DNA from: Clostridia bacterium
GTDB taxonomy: Bacteria > Bacillota > Clostridia > Oscillospirales > CAG-272
Direction: 5' to 3'
DNA: 64,000 nucleotides
Assembly: GCA_017502135.1 (NCBI GenBank)
Contig: JAFVVP010000007.1
Location: 124,001-188,000, forward strand
The translations under genes were made by a program, and so were the position numbers. How positions within the stretch are numbered: the first letter of the stretch is position 1; each line of letters opens with the position of its first letter. Shown here piece after piece: positions 9,220-18,523 of the stretch. The notes under the pieces were generated by a model that ran no database searches, had not been told where the DNA came from, and saw nothing but the letters and a program-made list of their open reading frames with translations.

Positions 9220-9912
9220 TTATTTATTGCCGGCAAGGCGGGCGAAAAGGGGCATCAGCCAGCCGCCGATCGAGTTGCCGATTACGACGAAGAGGATAAA
9301 GATAACCATTTTGAGTGAATATTCGCCGGCGCAGAAGAAGTAGAACATATCAGCGATCGAGTGTTCAAAGCCCGAGAGAATAAACACGGGTACGCAGAAG
9401 AAGATGCCGGCGGTCGACGCTTTATCCTTGTAGATCTGCACGGCGGTGTACATAAGAATGCCGCAGAAAATGCCCGCAACAATCGCGTAAATCCAGTTCT
9501 GCTCAAGTTTGGGGGCAACCAGTGCCTGCGCCTTTTCAATGAGCGCCGGACGGCAGATGCGTACGCCCGTGGCGGCGAGGAAGCATCCGACGGCGTTACC
9601 GAAAAGCCCGGCGATAACGGAAAAGATATCTGTGACCTTGTGGGAGTTCACGAGGTATCCGACTTTACCGGTAAAGAGGTAAAAACCAAGCATACAGATT
9701 GACAAAAGTGCTACGGAGAAGAGAATGGAGCCGACGACGCGGTCAGCGACCGAGAGAAGAACAGCACCGCCGATGCTGACACAGATGCCGGCGGGGATCG
9801 CGAGAATAAACGCGTTCAAAACGGGGGAAGGCTTTCTTGGCGTTTTCGCACCTGCGTCGTGGGGAAAATCCGCGTGACGAAGCGATCTGAAGTCTTTGGC
9901 CGTTTGGTTCAT
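9220..9912 (-). CDS. Formate/nitrite transporter family channel
   Basis: A 230-residue inner-membrane protein with six predicted helices and the FNT hallmark GFEHSIADMFYF, whose His is the central pore residue of FocA-type channels. Shorter than classical FocA (about 280) at both ends. ATG 9912 is chosen because AAAAGGAG lies just upstream. A frame continuing to 10023 would run through the ZTP riboswitch and its terminator, so it is not coding. Co-transcription with fhs and purO indicates that it brings formate in, or balances it, for 10-formyl-THF synthesis. Formate rather than nitrite as substrate is inferred from that context. Confidence 0.9.
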   Translation of the reverse strand: MNQTAKDFRSLRHADFPHDAGAKTPRKPSPVLNAFILAIPAGICVSIGGAVLLSVADRVVGSILFSVALLSICMLGFYLFTGKVGYLVNSHKVTDIFSVIAGLFGNAVGCFLAATGVRICRPALIEKAQALVAPKLEQNWIYAIVAGIFCGILMYTAVQIYKDKASTAGIFFCVPVFILSGFEHSIADMFYFFCAGEYSLKMVIFILFVVIGNSIGGWLMPLFARLAGNK

Positions 9913-9952
9913 GGGTGGCTCCTTTTCGATTAAGTAATGAAATAAATGGAAG

Positions 9953-9990
9953 AAACAGAAAAGGCAATCCGGCATGAATGCAGGATTGCC
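9953..9990 (-). terminator. Riboswitch-controlled intrinsic terminator
   Basis: On the minus strand GGCAATCC (rc of 9983-9990), a 12-base loop and GGATTGCC (rc of 9963-9970) are followed by TTTTCTGTTT. The 5' arm overlaps the conserved CCGCCTGGGCA of the ZTP aptamer, so ligand binding and terminator formation are mutually exclusive. Confidence 0.85.
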
Positions 9991-10060
9991 CAGGCGGTCG
10001 GCATAATACGGGCTGAACTGCACGTGGTTTTTCCACTAATCCGCCAGCAGTAACAGCTTC
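9985..10060 (-). promoter_or_regulatory. ZTP (pfl-type) riboswitch aptamer
   Basis: The minus strand reads TGGCGGATTAGTGG (rc of 10033-10046), a GTGG/CCAC stem, then the invariant 3' element CCGCCTGGGCA (rc of 9987-9997) characteristic of the pfl/ZTP RNA. ZTP riboswitches sense ZMP/ZTP, which accumulates when 10-formyl-THF is short, and turn on purine and one-carbon genes. Promoter, aptamer, overlapping terminator and an operon of formate channel, purO and fhs give a complete and coherent unit. Confidence 0.92.
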
Positions 10061-10078
10061 TTTGCTTTATCTAACATA

Positions 10079-10108
10079 AGTATATCACGAAGTGAGGGGG
10101 ATTGTCAA
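10079..10108 (-). promoter_or_regulatory. Promoter of the formate channel-purO-fhs operon
   Basis: On the minus strand TTGACA (10103-10108), an 18-base spacer and TATACT (10079-10084). Transcription would begin about 12 bases before the ZTP aptamer. Confidence 0.85.
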
Positions 10109-10191
10109 GAATCAAATAAGAAAACGTCGAAAATTTTTCGGAGAAAAGAAAAAGCCCCGGAGAGAAACCTCGGGGGGTGCAGTGAATAAAG

Positions 10192-10237
10192 ACAAATCCG
10201 AACCTCACCGTCGTGTGACAAGGTTCGGATTTTTTCT
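10192..10237 (-). terminator. Terminator downstream of tRNA-Leu
   Basis: An 11-bp stem AATCCGAACCT / AGGTTCGGATT is T-rich on both sides, so it can work in both directions. A second GC-rich hairpin with CTTTTTC at about 10144-10177 on the minus strand may serve as backup. Confidence 0.75.
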
Positions 10238-10273
10238 GTCGCCACCCGATGATTGGGGGCGGCAACTTGCGGC

Positions 10274-10360
10274 TGGTGCCGGTGGCGGGGGTCGAACCCG
10301 CACCCTGTTGCCAGGACTGGATTTTGAGTCCAGCACGTCTGCCAATTCCATCACACCGGC
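10274..10360 (-). tRNA. tRNA-Leu (CAA)
   Basis: Acceptor GCCGGTG / CACCGGC, long variable arm of class II type, anticodon loop CTCAAAA giving CAA, T-loop GGTTCGACCCC and encoded CCA at 10274-10276. Confidence 0.96.
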
Positions 10361-10370
10361 GTGTACAATT

Positions 10371-10399
10371 AGTATATCACAATTGTGCCGAAATTGCAA
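10371..10399 (-). promoter_or_regulatory. Promoter of tRNA-Leu
   Basis: On the minus strand TTGCAA (10394-10399), a 17-base spacer and TATACT (10371-10376), 10 bases before the mature tRNA 5' end. Confidence 0.75.
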
Positions 10400-10423
10400 G
10401 TCGGATGTGCTGGTAAAAGTGCA

Positions 10424-10456
10424 CAAAAAAACAGTCGGTCTTTTATGACCGACTGT
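10424..10456 (-). terminator. Terminator of the Ig-like/SLH protein gene
   Basis: Perfect 10-bp stem ACAGTCGGTC / GACCGACTGT with a 6-base loop, followed on the minus strand by TTTTTT; 26 bases beyond the stop codon. Confidence 0.88.
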
Positions 10457-10482
10457 TTCGTTTGCTTGTGTGTTTGTCTCGA

Positions 10483-11952
10483 TTAACCGACAAGACGGTG
10501 GAAACGGTACAGGGACAGAGCAAGCTGTGCCTTGCTCACGGGAGCGTGTACGCTCAGCTCCGTGGAAGTAACATCAAAGATATAGGTTGCAACCGCCCAA
10601 GCGAAAGCGTCGGCTGCATCCGCATCGAGATCTGCGTAGTCCTTAAAGGAAGTAAGGTTTCTGGTTTTGGATACATCCAGCTTCAGCTCTTTTGCCAAAT
10701 TGTAGAATACCACAGCGATATCCTCGCGCGTAAGAGCTTCTTTTGCATCCGCATTACCAACCAAATTCTTTGCGGCAAATTCTTCCTCGGTAATGTTCAG
10801 ATATTTGCTGAGCAGTGCGGAGAGATCACCAAAGGTCATCTCTTGGTTCATACCGAAGGTGCCGTCATCGTTGTCGGCGAGAAGATCGTTGTTCAGAACA
10901 TACTTTACGCCGCTTATGAAGGAGGAGTCAGGGTTGATATCACTGTATATAGCATCCCAACCAATCTTTCCTTCTTTTGCCAGTGCGATGTTTGCTTCCA
11001 ACTCAGCGAGTCTCTTGGCCTCGGCCTCGGCTTTTGCAAGGGCCTCCAGTTCTTCAGGCGTCAAAGACGGTTCTTGAGGCTTATCTTCTTCAGCGTCGGC
11101 CTTCAAAATAGGAACGAGAATGGTTCTCCATTCGCCGTTTATATAGTAGGTTCTGTATACGTAATCATATTTCTCGGTGTCAAGTTCGGGATACGGGAAG
11201 AAGGGGTAGCTGATTCCGGGGTAGAAGCCGCCGATGAACGGAGGCACTATGCTCGGATAAGAGGGCGCGGGAGTGAAGCCGTCCTCGACTACAGAGATCG
11301 TAATGGTTTTGTAGATAGGCAGATTGCCCACGGTGATCGTGATTCGGGAAAGGCCGGCTTCCTTTGCAGTGATGGTGCCGGTGGCTTCGTCAAAGGAGAT
11401 GACGTCCTCGTCCTGTACGTAGAAGTTGAGCTCGTAACCGAAGGGGACGTAAGCACCGTTTAAGGACAGATACGCGTACAGTGTGGTGGTTTCACCGACA
11501 ACGAGACGGGAAGAGCCAAGGTAGGTTACGATGTCCATTTCGGGGATATCATCGGGATCATAAGCGTTTACGGTTACCTTGATGATAGCGAGCGTGTAAT
11601 TATCGTTGAAAACGACAATGTTAGCCGTACCGGGGGCAACGGCATATACGGTACCGTATTCATTGACGGTTGCAACGTAGGGATTGGTGGAGTCATACGA
11701 CACGCCGAGGCCGAAACCGATGTTGTAGATGTCAAGCGGATCGAGTGTTACCGATTTGGTCATAAGACTCGGAACGCTGGGCTTTATCACAATGCCGGGA
11801 ATCTGCTGATAGGGCGGGAATACGCCATAATTGGGATAAGGATACGTCGGAATGGGGGGGATTGCCGTGGCAGCAGAAATGACGGTTGCGCCCGAGGCAA
11901 GAAGCATAACGGCAGCGCAAAGGCATGCAATCAGTTTCACGGATTTTTTCAT
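10483..11952 (-). CDS. Exported Ig-like (BIG2) and SLH-like domain surface protein
   Basis: 489 residues. A Sec signal peptide (MKKSVKLIACLCAAVMLL) ends near VISAATA, followed by a Pro/Tyr-rich linker. Two BIG2-like Ig modules lie at about residues 65-135 and 140-220, the first with NEYGTVYAVAPGTANIVV and the second with TGTITAKEAGLSRITITV. An Ala/Glu/Lys-rich helical stretch near 300-330 precedes a C-terminal region resembling degenerate S-layer homology repeats (DDGTFGMNQEMTFGDLSALL, TSFKDYADLDADAADAFAWA). It is probably attached to the cell envelope. ATG 11952 is preferred over TTG 11958 because AAAGGAG lies 7 bases before it. It is monocistronic, with its own promoter and terminator. Ligand unknown. 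Confidence 0.82.
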   Translation of the reverse strand: MKKSVKLIACLCAAVMLLASGATVISAATAIPPIPTYPYPNYGVFPPYQQIPGIVIKPSVPSLMTKSVTLDPLDIYNIGFGLGVSYDSTNPYVATVNEYGTVYAVAPGTANIVVFNDNYTLAIIKVTVNAYDPDDIPEMDIVTYLGSSRLVVGETTTLYAYLSLNGAYVPFGYELNFYVQDEDVISFDEATGTITAKEAGLSRITITVGNLPIYKTITISVVEDGFTPAPSYPSIVPPFIGGFYPGISYPFFPYPELDTEKYDYVYRTYYINGEWRTILVPILKADAEEDKPQEPSLTPEELEALAKAEAEAKRLAELEANIALAKEGKIGWDAIYSDINPDSSFISGVKYVLNNDLLADNDDGTFGMNQEMTFGDLSALLSKYLNITEEEFAAKNLVGNADAKEALTREDIAVVFYNLAKELKLDVSKTRNLTSFKDYADLDADAADAFAWAVATYIFDVTSTELSVHAPVSKAQLALSLYRFHRLVG

Positions 11953-11999
11953 AGTCAAACTCCTTTTTCGTTGATATCGTAGGAACTATCCTTACGTTT

Positions 12000-12028
12000 A
12001 TTCTACTATAATGTGTAGATTTTGTCAA
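12000..12028 (-). promoter_or_regulatory. Promoter of the Ig-like/SLH protein gene
   Basis: On the minus strand TTGACA (12023-12028), a 17-base spacer and TAGAAT (12000-12005), about 40 bases before the start codon. Confidence 0.8.
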
Positions 12029-12228
12029 GTAAATTTGCCAAACATGGAAAAATACACCACGTTTTTTATTGTCGTCTAAATATATGTTTTTGCTTTGAAA
12101 GAGGCGTGGTGTGCTTTGGGTCTAAAAGTTGCGCTTGCTCCTCTTACTATATACACGCACGGAGGAAAGATTTGGTCACATAAAAGGCAAAATTTTCTCA
12201 CGCATGCTTAAGTCAAGCCGTTAAAAAC

Positions 12229-13557
12229 TCAGCTGTCGCGGTTTTCCTCGAGCGTGGTGAATTTCGTGTACTGACCGAACCAGCCCATCTTGACATTACC
12301 GGTGGAGCCGTGTCGGTTTTTCGCTACGATCACTTCTGCCGTATTCTGCGGTTCGTCTTCAGACTTGTAGTATTCGTCGCGGTAGAGGAAGAGAACGATG
12401 TCTGCGTCCTGCTCAATTGCACCGGAGTCACGCAGGTCGGAAAGCATCGGACGCTTGTCCGTACGGGATTCGGGACCGCGCGAAAGCTGTGCGCAGCAAA
12501 TGACGGGAACCTGAAGTTCTTTGGCGAGAAGCTTCAAAGCACGGGAGATCTCTGCCACTTCCTGTACGCGATTGTCGATACGCCGATCGCTTTGCATGAG
12601 CTGGAGATAGTCGATAACAACGAGTCCGAGATTTTTCACGCGGCGCAGTTTTGCCTTCATGCCGGTCACCGTGATACCCGTCGTATCGTCGATGAGGATT
12701 TGGCAATCGGAAAGACGGGAGGAGGCGTGCGCCAGCTTTGTCCAGTCTTCGTCAGTCAGTTCGCCCGAACGGAGGTGGTAGCTGTCGATCAAAGCCTCGC
12801 TCGAGAGAACGCGTGAAACGAGCTGTTCCGCCGACATTTCGAGAGAGAAGATCGCTACCGCTTTTTTTGTGGAAGCGGCGGCGTGGGTTGCTACGTTCAT
12901 CGCAAAACTCGTTTTACCCATACCGGGACGCGCACCGACGAGCACGAGATCGGATTTTCCAAGGCCGACGAGCACGCGGTCGAGTCCCGAAAAGCCGGTG
13001 GGCATGCCGAGGACTTCCGCTTTGTTTTCATTCAGCATGTGCAGACGATCGTAAACCTGAACGAGTGCGTCTCTGATGTGTACGAAGTTTTTGTTTTCGT
13101 GGCCCTCGGCGATGGCGAAGATTTTTTGCTCCGCCATTTCGATCAGATGAGGGACATCATCCTGTTCACTGTATGAGGCTTCGGCAATTTCCTCGCACGC
13201 ACCGATCAGCGAGCGAAGAAGGCTCTTATCCCGTACGATTTCTGCATAATCCTTTACGTTTGATGAGCTCGGAACGATCTCGGAGATAAGGCGGATGTAA
13301 TCCTTACCGCCCGCTTCATCGTACACGCCGTTTTTTACCAGCTCATCGAGAAGAGTAATGACGTCGATGGTGCGTGAGCGGAGATACATTCCTCCCATAG
13401 TGCGGAACAGTTCCTGGTGTTCTTCCAGCTGAAAATCGTCTGCCGTCAGAATACCTGCCAGCTGATCCATGCAGGTGGGATCAATGAGAATGGCGCCCAG
13501 AACGGATTGCTCCGCTTCGAGCGAAAAGGGCATACGTCTTTTTAGTTCACCGTTCAT
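12229..13557 (-). CDS. dnaB: Replicative DNA helicase DnaB
   Basis: 442 residues. The hexameric helicase unwinds DNA ahead of the replication fork. The N-terminal domain begins PFSLEAEQSVLGAIL, and the RecA-like C-terminal domain has Walker A GARPGMGKTS, IFSLEMSAEQLVSR, Walker B LVVIDYLQLM and the arginine-finger region LSRGPESRTDKRP. ATG 13557 lies 5 bases past the rplI stop; a TTG at 13581 would overlap rplI and is less likely. It is the third gene of a gdpP-rplI-dnaB operon, an order conserved in Bacillota. No clear terminator was seen in the AT-rich gap that follows. Confidence 0.97.
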   Translation of the reverse strand: MNGELKRRMPFSLEAEQSVLGAILIDPTCMDQLAGILTADDFQLEEHQELFRTMGGMYLRSRTIDVITLLDELVKNGVYDEAGGKDYIRLISEIVPSSSNVKDYAEIVRDKSLLRSLIGACEEIAEASYSEQDDVPHLIEMAEQKIFAIAEGHENKNFVHIRDALVQVYDRLHMLNENKAEVLGMPTGFSGLDRVLVGLGKSDLVLVGARPGMGKTSFAMNVATHAAASTKKAVAIFSLEMSAEQLVSRVLSSEALIDSYHLRSGELTDEDWTKLAHASSRLSDCQILIDDTTGITVTGMKAKLRRVKNLGLVVIDYLQLMQSDRRIDNRVQEVAEISRALKLLAKELQVPVICCAQLSRGPESRTDKRPMLSDLRDSGAIEQDADIVLFLYRDEYYKSEDEPQNTAEVIVAKNRHGSTGNVKMGWFGQYTKFTTLEENRDS

Positions 13558-13561
13558 AGGC

Positions 13562-14008
13562 TCAGCTGTCCGAAACGACAACGTTGATCTTGCCGCTGAT
13601 CTCGGTGTACAGTTTTACATCCAGAGCGTACGTGCCGAAAGCACGGATCGGTCCGTCCATAACGATTTTTCTTTTATCGACCGTAACGCCGTGTACGCTT
13701 TGAAGTGCCTCGGCAATATCCTTTGCGGTAATGGAGCCGTACAGACGTCCGTCAGCACCTGCAGTGGATTTCAGTTTTACCACGATGCCGGTGAGTTTTT
13801 CGGCGACGGCACGTGCGGCGGCCTTTTCTTCTTCAATTTTATGGAGACGTGCCTCTTCCTTGGTTTTCAGTTCGTTCATGATCTTGGCGTCTGCCTCAAC
13901 GGCGAGACCTTTTGGGAAAAGGAAGTTGCGTGCGTATCCGTCGGATACGTTGACGAGATCGCCTTTCTTTCCCTGTGCCTTTACGTCCTGTAAAAGAACT
14001 ACCTTCAT
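13562..14008 (-). CDS. rplI: 50S ribosomal protein L9 (bL9)
   Basis: 148 residues, the usual length. The N-terminal rRNA-binding domain reads [20 protein letters not shown] then [12 protein letters not shown], followed by the long charged connecting helix ([20 protein letters not shown]) and the C-terminal domain with [14 protein letters not shown] 14008 is chosen because it gives the canonical bL9 N-terminus; upstream in-frame codons are not conserved-looking. It lies between gdpP and dnaB. Confidence 0.97.
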   Translation of the reverse strand: MKVVLLQDVKAQGKKGDLVNVSDGYARNFLFPKGLAVEADAKIMNELKTKEEARLHKIEEEKAAARAVAEKLTGIVVKLKSTAGADGRLYGSITAKDIAEALQSVHGVTVDKRKIVMDGPIRAFGTYALDVKLYTEISGKINVVVSDS

Positions 14009-14060
14009 AATTATTTCACCCAGCTCCCTTTGGGGAGTCCTTTCTCTATATACGAAATGT

Positions 14061-16091
14061 TTATTTTTTGACGGGTTTGTCTGTGCCGTCGAGATATGCA
14101 TCAATGGCGGCTTTCAGCTGAACGAGGGCATCATGGAGCGTAGCGGTAACCTGTGCCGCCGCCATATCGAAATGGCCGCCGCCTTTCAGTTTTTCGAGGA
14201 TCAGCTGTACGTTGATCGCATCTCCCGAACGTGCGGAGATGTGCACCACGTCTCCGATGCGTATGAGTGCGAACGATGCCTGCACGCCCTCCACAGAGAG
14301 GAGCTTGTCTGCGGCTTTGGCGGCGGCGATACGGTCACCCGCCTCGCCTTCGCCCTCTCCGAGCGCGATTGCAGTTACACCGCGGTAGACGACTACGTTG
14401 GAACGGAATTTTGCCTCGCGGATAAAGTCGTCCAGATCCGTTTTGAATAGGTTCTGTGATTCCTGGGGAACGGCACCGCGTTCACGTAGGTAAAGAGCCG
14501 CGCTGAACGTGCGCGTACCGGTGTTTTTGGTAAATTGCTTCGTGTCGAGCAGAATGCCTGCCATCATGAGATTCGCTTCCGCAGGGCGGAGGAGATTCTC
14601 GGGCAGAACCTGTTCGAGCATTTCGGAAACAAGCTCACACGTTGCAGAGGCGGACGGTTCGATGTAAGAAATGAGCGGCGTTTTTTCAAATTCAGCCGTT
14701 TTTCTGTGGTGGTCGATAATAACGACGTTATCTACGTTCTGGAACAGTTCGGGAGATTCGTATTTTTCGGGATTGTTCACGTCCACGACAATGAGAAGCG
14801 TGTGGGCGGATACGAGGTCGAGGGCCTCGGTTGCATCTACCAGAACGTCTTTGTAATCCGGCTCGTTCTCGAGCATCCGACGGCAGCCCGTGAGGTTCGG
14901 GTCGCGGAGATCCGTTACGATGTTCACCTGATTGCCGCAGAACATGGCTACGCGTGCCACGCCGACTGCCGCGCCGAACGCGTCGAAGTCTGCGTACTTG
15001 TGACCCATGATAAGGACGTTGGACGCGCGGGACAGGTGCAGGATCAGCTCATTTGCAATTACGCGGGCACGGATCTTCGTGCGCTTCTGTACGGTCTTCG
15101 TGCGTCCGCCGTAGAACTCAATGCCGGCCTCGTTTTTGACGACGACCTGATCGCCACCGCGCTGGAGCGCCATGTCGAGTGCCGCTGCCGCCGCCCGTTC
15201 TTTTTCCGTGAACGCGCCGCGTACGTTTGCGACGCCGACGGACACGGTAACGGGGAGTTTGGCGTCACCGATGCGGATATCGCGGATCTTATCAAGAATG
15301 TCAAACTTCCGAACGATAAAGTCGTCCAGATGGCGTGCCTCAAATACGAAAAGGTAACGGTCTCGTTCGTATTCCTTCAGAATACCTTCCGCTTCGTTTG
15401 CCCATTCTCTGAGGACCGTTTCGATCTCCACCGCAACGGTACGGAATTTTTCGTGCTCGTACTGGAGGAGTTCATCAAGGTTATCCATAAGGATATAGGC
15501 GACGACTGCCTCACTCTGCGCGAGCTGGCTGTACAGACGTTCCATTTCGGTCACGTCGGTGAGCGTTACGACAGAGAAGCCCTTGTCCTTGGCGCGGATA
15601 GTCTGTATCCGTGCACGGCAGGAATGTTCTTTGAGGGCGACGTAAGCACCGTCTGCGGCATTCTCTGAAAGCATATCGGCGACACTGCGGCTGAGGTACT
15701 CACCGGCACTGTGGCCGTACAGCTGTATTTTTTCTTCCGTAGCGGCGGCGAACGCATGGTTGTACCAGATGATGCGTTCTTCCGCTTCATCGCAGATGAA
15801 GACAGGGGAGGGTTGCTTCATAACGGTGTCGACCATAATGTTGCCGAGCACCGGACTCAGAATCTGGCTGTCTGCACCGTGCGGTCCGTGTCCGAGCGTC
15901 AGAAATCCGATAAGCGATACGGAACCGACGATGAGAACGAATGCCGCACCGCAAAGAATGAAAAGCGGGATCTCGGTCGAGATTCCGAGCACCCAAACGA
16001 GAGCAAGGATGAAAAGAACAGCCGCCGTCTTAAGAAGAGACGATAGGGAGATCCTCTTTGTGATCTGTTTTATTTTTGAAAACTTTGACAT
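14061..16091 (-). CDS. gdpP: Cyclic-di-AMP phosphodiesterase GdpP
   Basis: A 676-residue membrane protein that hydrolyses the second messenger c-di-AMP. Two N-terminal helices lie at about residues 20-65, followed by a PAS-like sensor (about 90-180), a degenerate GGDEF domain (about 185-320, lacking GGDEF but with SVGVANVRG), a DHH domain (about 350-500, with [16 protein letters not shown] and IIDHHRK) and a C-terminal DHHA1 domain with [11 protein letters not shown]. It is the first gene of gdpP-rplI-dnaB, divergent from murD. c-di-AMP controls potassium and turgor homeostasis in this phylum. Confidence 0.95.
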   Translation of the reverse strand: MSKFSKIKQITKRISLSSLLKTAAVLFILALVWVLGISTEIPLFILCGAAFVLIVGSVSLIGFLTLGHGPHGADSQILSPVLGNIMVDTVMKQPSPVFICDEAEERIIWYNHAFAAATEEKIQLYGHSAGEYLSRSVADMLSENAADGAYVALKEHSCRARIQTIRAKDKGFSVVTLTDVTEMERLYSQLAQSEAVVAYILMDNLDELLQYEHEKFRTVAVEIETVLREWANEAEGILKEYERDRYLFVFEARHLDDFIVRKFDILDKIRDIRIGDAKLPVTVSVGVANVRGAFTEKERAAAAALDMALQRGGDQVVVKNEAGIEFYGGRTKTVQKRTKIRARVIANELILHLSRASNVLIMGHKYADFDAFGAAVGVARVAMFCGNQVNIVTDLRDPNLTGCRRMLENEPDYKDVLVDATEALDLVSAHTLLIVVDVNNPEKYESPELFQNVDNVVIIDHHRKTAEFEKTPLISYIEPSASATCELVSEMLEQVLPENLLRPAEANLMMAGILLDTKQFTKNTGTRTFSAALYLRERGAVPQESQNLFKTDLDDFIREAKFRSNVVVYRGVTAIALGEGEGEAGDRIAAAKAADKLLSVEGVQASFALIRIGDVVHISARSGDAINVQLILEKLKGGGHFDMAAAQVTATLHDALVQLKAAIDAYLDGTDKPVKK

Positions 16092-16239
16092 GATTTCCTT
16101 CTTTCCTTCCGCAAAGGGGAACGACGCGTATGAGAGCGGCGCGTTTTGGCGGAATAAGATATAGATGCCGCACAGTCGGGCGAATAATCAAAGTAAGTAC
16201 GGTGTCGGTGGGGCACCGGAATATAACGATACATAATAC

Positions 16240-16270
16240 ATTATACCACATATTTCTCACGATGGATGAA
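16240..16270 (-). promoter_or_regulatory. Probable promoter of gdpP-rplI-dnaB
   Basis: TATAAT on the minus strand (16240-16245) has only a weak -35 candidate. The leader to gdpP is about 140 bases and contains a GGTGCCCCACCGACACC hairpin. The rest of the 340-base gap holds the divergent murD promoter and nothing else recognisable. Confidence 0.5.
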
Positions 16271-16338
16271 ATATTTGTAAAATTTACGAATTTGTTCACA
16301 ATTCACCCAAAGAAATTACCGAAAAAGAAAAACTTCTG

Positions 16339-16366
16339 TTGCATCCAGTGAATTTTGGTATATAAT
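16339..16366 (+). promoter_or_regulatory. Promoter of murD
   Basis: TTGCAT (16339-16344), a 16-base spacer and TATAAT (16361-16366). Confidence 0.7.
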
Positions 16367-16434
16367 AGTGTATAGGGGCAGTATGTGTTCTGTATTTGCC
16401 CCCTTTTGAAACAACAGATAAAGAGGTATCCTTT

Positions 16435-17847
16435 ATGGCTATGCCGACATTTAAAAATAAAACAGCCGTACTGCTCGGCGCGGGCGTATCGAATATGCCG
16501 CTTGCCGAGTATCTTCTGGCAAAGGGAGCGTCGCTTGTTGTTCGCGATCAGAAAACGCCAGAGGAAATGGGCGAGCGTGCACAGAAACTTCGTGCACTGG
16601 GCGCGACGATCATCGGCGGCCCTTCCTACCTTTCCAATATAAACGGAGACTACATTTTCCGCTCTCCCGGGTTCCGCCCCGATCTTCCCCCGATCAAAGA
16701 AGCGGTGGCAGGCGGTGCGGTTCTTACCTCGGAAATGGAGCTGTTTTTGGAAAACCGTCCCTCAACGACGATCGGCATCACGGGCAGCGACGGCAAAACG
16801 ACGACCACGACGCTGATTTCGGAAATTCTGCGCCTTGCCGCCAAGGAGAAGGACGCTTCCGTCTTTCTCGGCGGTAATATCGGCGAGCCGATGCTCCACC
16901 GCATCGAGTCGATGGGAGAAAGAGATTACGCGGTGGTGGAACTCTCCAGCTTTCAGCTGATGACGGTGAACCGTGCACCCGACGTGGCGGTTATCACGAA
17001 CGTAACGCCCAATCATCTCAACTGGCACACGGATATGGACGAGTATATTGCCGCCAAGGCGAAGATCCTTACGGGATGCGCACGTGCGGTGCTCAATTAT
17101 GAAAACGAGATCACGAGAGAACTTGCCCGTACTGCACCGTGTCCGGTAACACTGTTCGCCCACGAGCCGATCCCCGACAGTGCGCTTCGGCCTGAGGACT
17201 CGGCAATCTATGAAAGAGACGGTATGATCGTCTTCTGTCTTTCGAACGAAACGGAGGAATTCCCGATTCTCAAGAGCGCGGATATTCTTTTGCTCGGCAG
17301 GCATAACGTGGAAAATTACATGGCAGCGATCGGTGCCGTTCGCGGGTACGCATCACCCGAGCACATTTCCGCCGTTGCACGCACGTTCCGCGGTGTGCGC
17401 CACCGTTTGGAACTCGTCCACGAGACAGGCGGTGTGTCGTATTACAACAGTTCTATTGATTCTTCGCCTACACGGACGGCGGCGGCGCTCAGCGCGATGA
17501 AAAACCGCTCGCTCGTCGTTATATGCGGCGGCTATGATAAAAACATTCCGTTTGAGCCCTTGGCGGAGGCACTCCTCACGCACGGGAATATCCGCGCCGT
17601 AGTTTTAACCGGTGCTACCGCTGAGAAGATTGAGGACGCGATCGTGTCGCATCCACTTTTCGGTGAAGGAGCCTTCACGCTTCACCGCGAAACGGACTTC
17701 ACCGCCGCGGTACTGAGAGCCTCCGATAGCGCCAAAACGGGAGATGCGGTGCTTCTCTCGCCGGCGTGTGCGAGTTTTGACGCGTTTGTCAATTTTGAAG
17801 AGCGCGGGAACCGTTTTTCCGAGATCGTCCGTGCCATTGAGCGCTGA
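16435..17847 (+). CDS. murD: UDP-N-acetylmuramoylalanine--D-glutamate ligase
   Basis: A cytoplasmic 470-residue Mur ligase that adds D-Glu to UDP-MurNAc-L-Ala in peptidoglycan precursor synthesis. N-terminal Rossmann domain with LGAGVSNMPLAEYL; ATP-binding loop GITGSDGKTTTT at about residues 116-127; NVTPNHLNWH in the central domain; and C-terminal domain with FRGVRHRLELV and GGYDKNIPFEPL. Length is normal. ATG 16435 has AAGAGG 8 bases upstream; the frame extends to 16396 but without a ribosome binding site. Confidence 0.96.
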   Translation: MAMPTFKNKTAVLLGAGVSNMPLAEYLLAKGASLVVRDQKTPEEMGERAQKLRALGATIIGGPSYLSNINGDYIFRSPGFRPDLPPIKEAVAGGAVLTSEMELFLENRPSTTIGITGSDGKTTTTTLISEILRLAAKEKDASVFLGGNIGEPMLHRIESMGERDYAVVELSSFQLMTVNRAPDVAVITNVTPNHLNWHTDMDEYIAAKAKILTGCARAVLNYENEITRELARTAPCPVTLFAHEPIPDSALRPEDSAIYERDGMIVFCLSNETEEFPILKSADILLLGRHNVENYMAAIGAVRGYASPEHISAVARTFRGVRHRLELVHETGGVSYYNSSIDSSPTRTAAALSAMKNRSLVVICGGYDKNIPFEPLAEALLTHGNIRAVVLTGATAEKIEDAIVSHPLFGEGAFTLHRETDFTAAVLRASDSAKTGDAVLLSPACASFDAFVNFEERGNRFSEIVRAIER

Positions 17848-17879
17848 TTATTACCAACAAAAGAAAGGAACGTAATCGT

Positions 17880-18461
17880 ATGCTGGCATCTGTATCCCTC
17901 TGTGACGGAAGAGAAGCCGAGGCGAATGTTTCTCTGGACAGTCTCATTCCCGAAGACCATATTATTCGGAAAATCGACGCGGCCATTGATTGGCAGGCTT
18001 CATCGGAAGCGCTTCGTGCCTCTTACAGCAAAGAGCGTGGCAGACCTGCTTTTGAACCGGAGATTCTTTTGGCGGTGGCGCTTCTTAGGCATATCTACCG
18101 ACTTGAATCTCTGCGCGCCACGGCGGCAGAACTTGAGACGAATCTCGTATATCGTTGGTTTATCGGCTGCCCGCTCGACGAGCCCGTGCCGCATTTTTCA
18201 ACGATCAGTTCCAATATGCTCCATCGGATTCCCGCAGCGGTGTTTGATGAGGCATTTGCAAAGGCAATTTGTAATATTATTGATGCGGGCGTGATGCCGG
18301 CAGACGATCTGGTATATGCTTCGCCCTTTTTGAAAGAGGACGGCTGGTACGAGCGACTTTGCGACCGTTATTTTTTGGCTGTGGATCAGCTATCTTTTCC
18401 CGAACCGAAACCGGAGGCGGTGCGTCCCGCATCGTCCGCGCAGATCGGATTTGAACTTTGA
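17880..18461 (+). CDS. Transposase-derived protein (IS1182/DUF772-like N-terminus, no catalytic domain)
   Basis: 193 residues. The first 130 or so match the N-terminal DNA-binding region of IS1182/IS5-type transposases: SLDSLIPEDHIIRKIDAAID, RGRPAFEPEILLAVALLRHI, LETNLVYRWFIGCPLDEPVP and HFSTIS. The DDE nuclease domain is absent and replaced by a short unrelated tail. The frame is intact, starts from ATG with AGAAAGGA upstream, and sits 32 bases after murD and 62 before the SGNH hydrolase gene. No inverted repeats were noticed around it. It is either a decayed insertion sequence or a domesticated DNA-binding protein. Confidence 0.75.
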   Translation: MLASVSLCDGREAEANVSLDSLIPEDHIIRKIDAAIDWQASSEALRASYSKERGRPAFEPEILLAVALLRHIYRLESLRATAAELETNLVYRWFIGCPLDEPVPHFSTISSNMLHRIPAAVFDEAFAKAICNIIDAGVMPADDLVYASPFLKEDGWYERLCDRYFLAVDQLSFPEPKPEAVRPASSAQIGFEL

Positions 18462-18523
18462 AAAAACGCACTTTTGGAGCGATTTGCATAATAAACGATA
18501 AGAAAAAGACGGAGGAACAAATC

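Noticed and set aside
9913..10023. 37-codon N-terminal extension of the formate channel
   Set aside because: The sequence is the ZTP aptamer and its terminator, and a proper ribosome binding site precedes the ATG at 9912.
10092..10448. Open frame on + across 10.1-10.45 kb
   Set aside because: It covers tRNA-Leu, its promoter and terminator hairpins.
12029..12228. Small RNA in the AT-rich gap after dnaB
   Set aside because: A CACCACG/CGTGGTG pair 45 bases apart exists, but no clear promoter-terminator pair supports an RNA gene.
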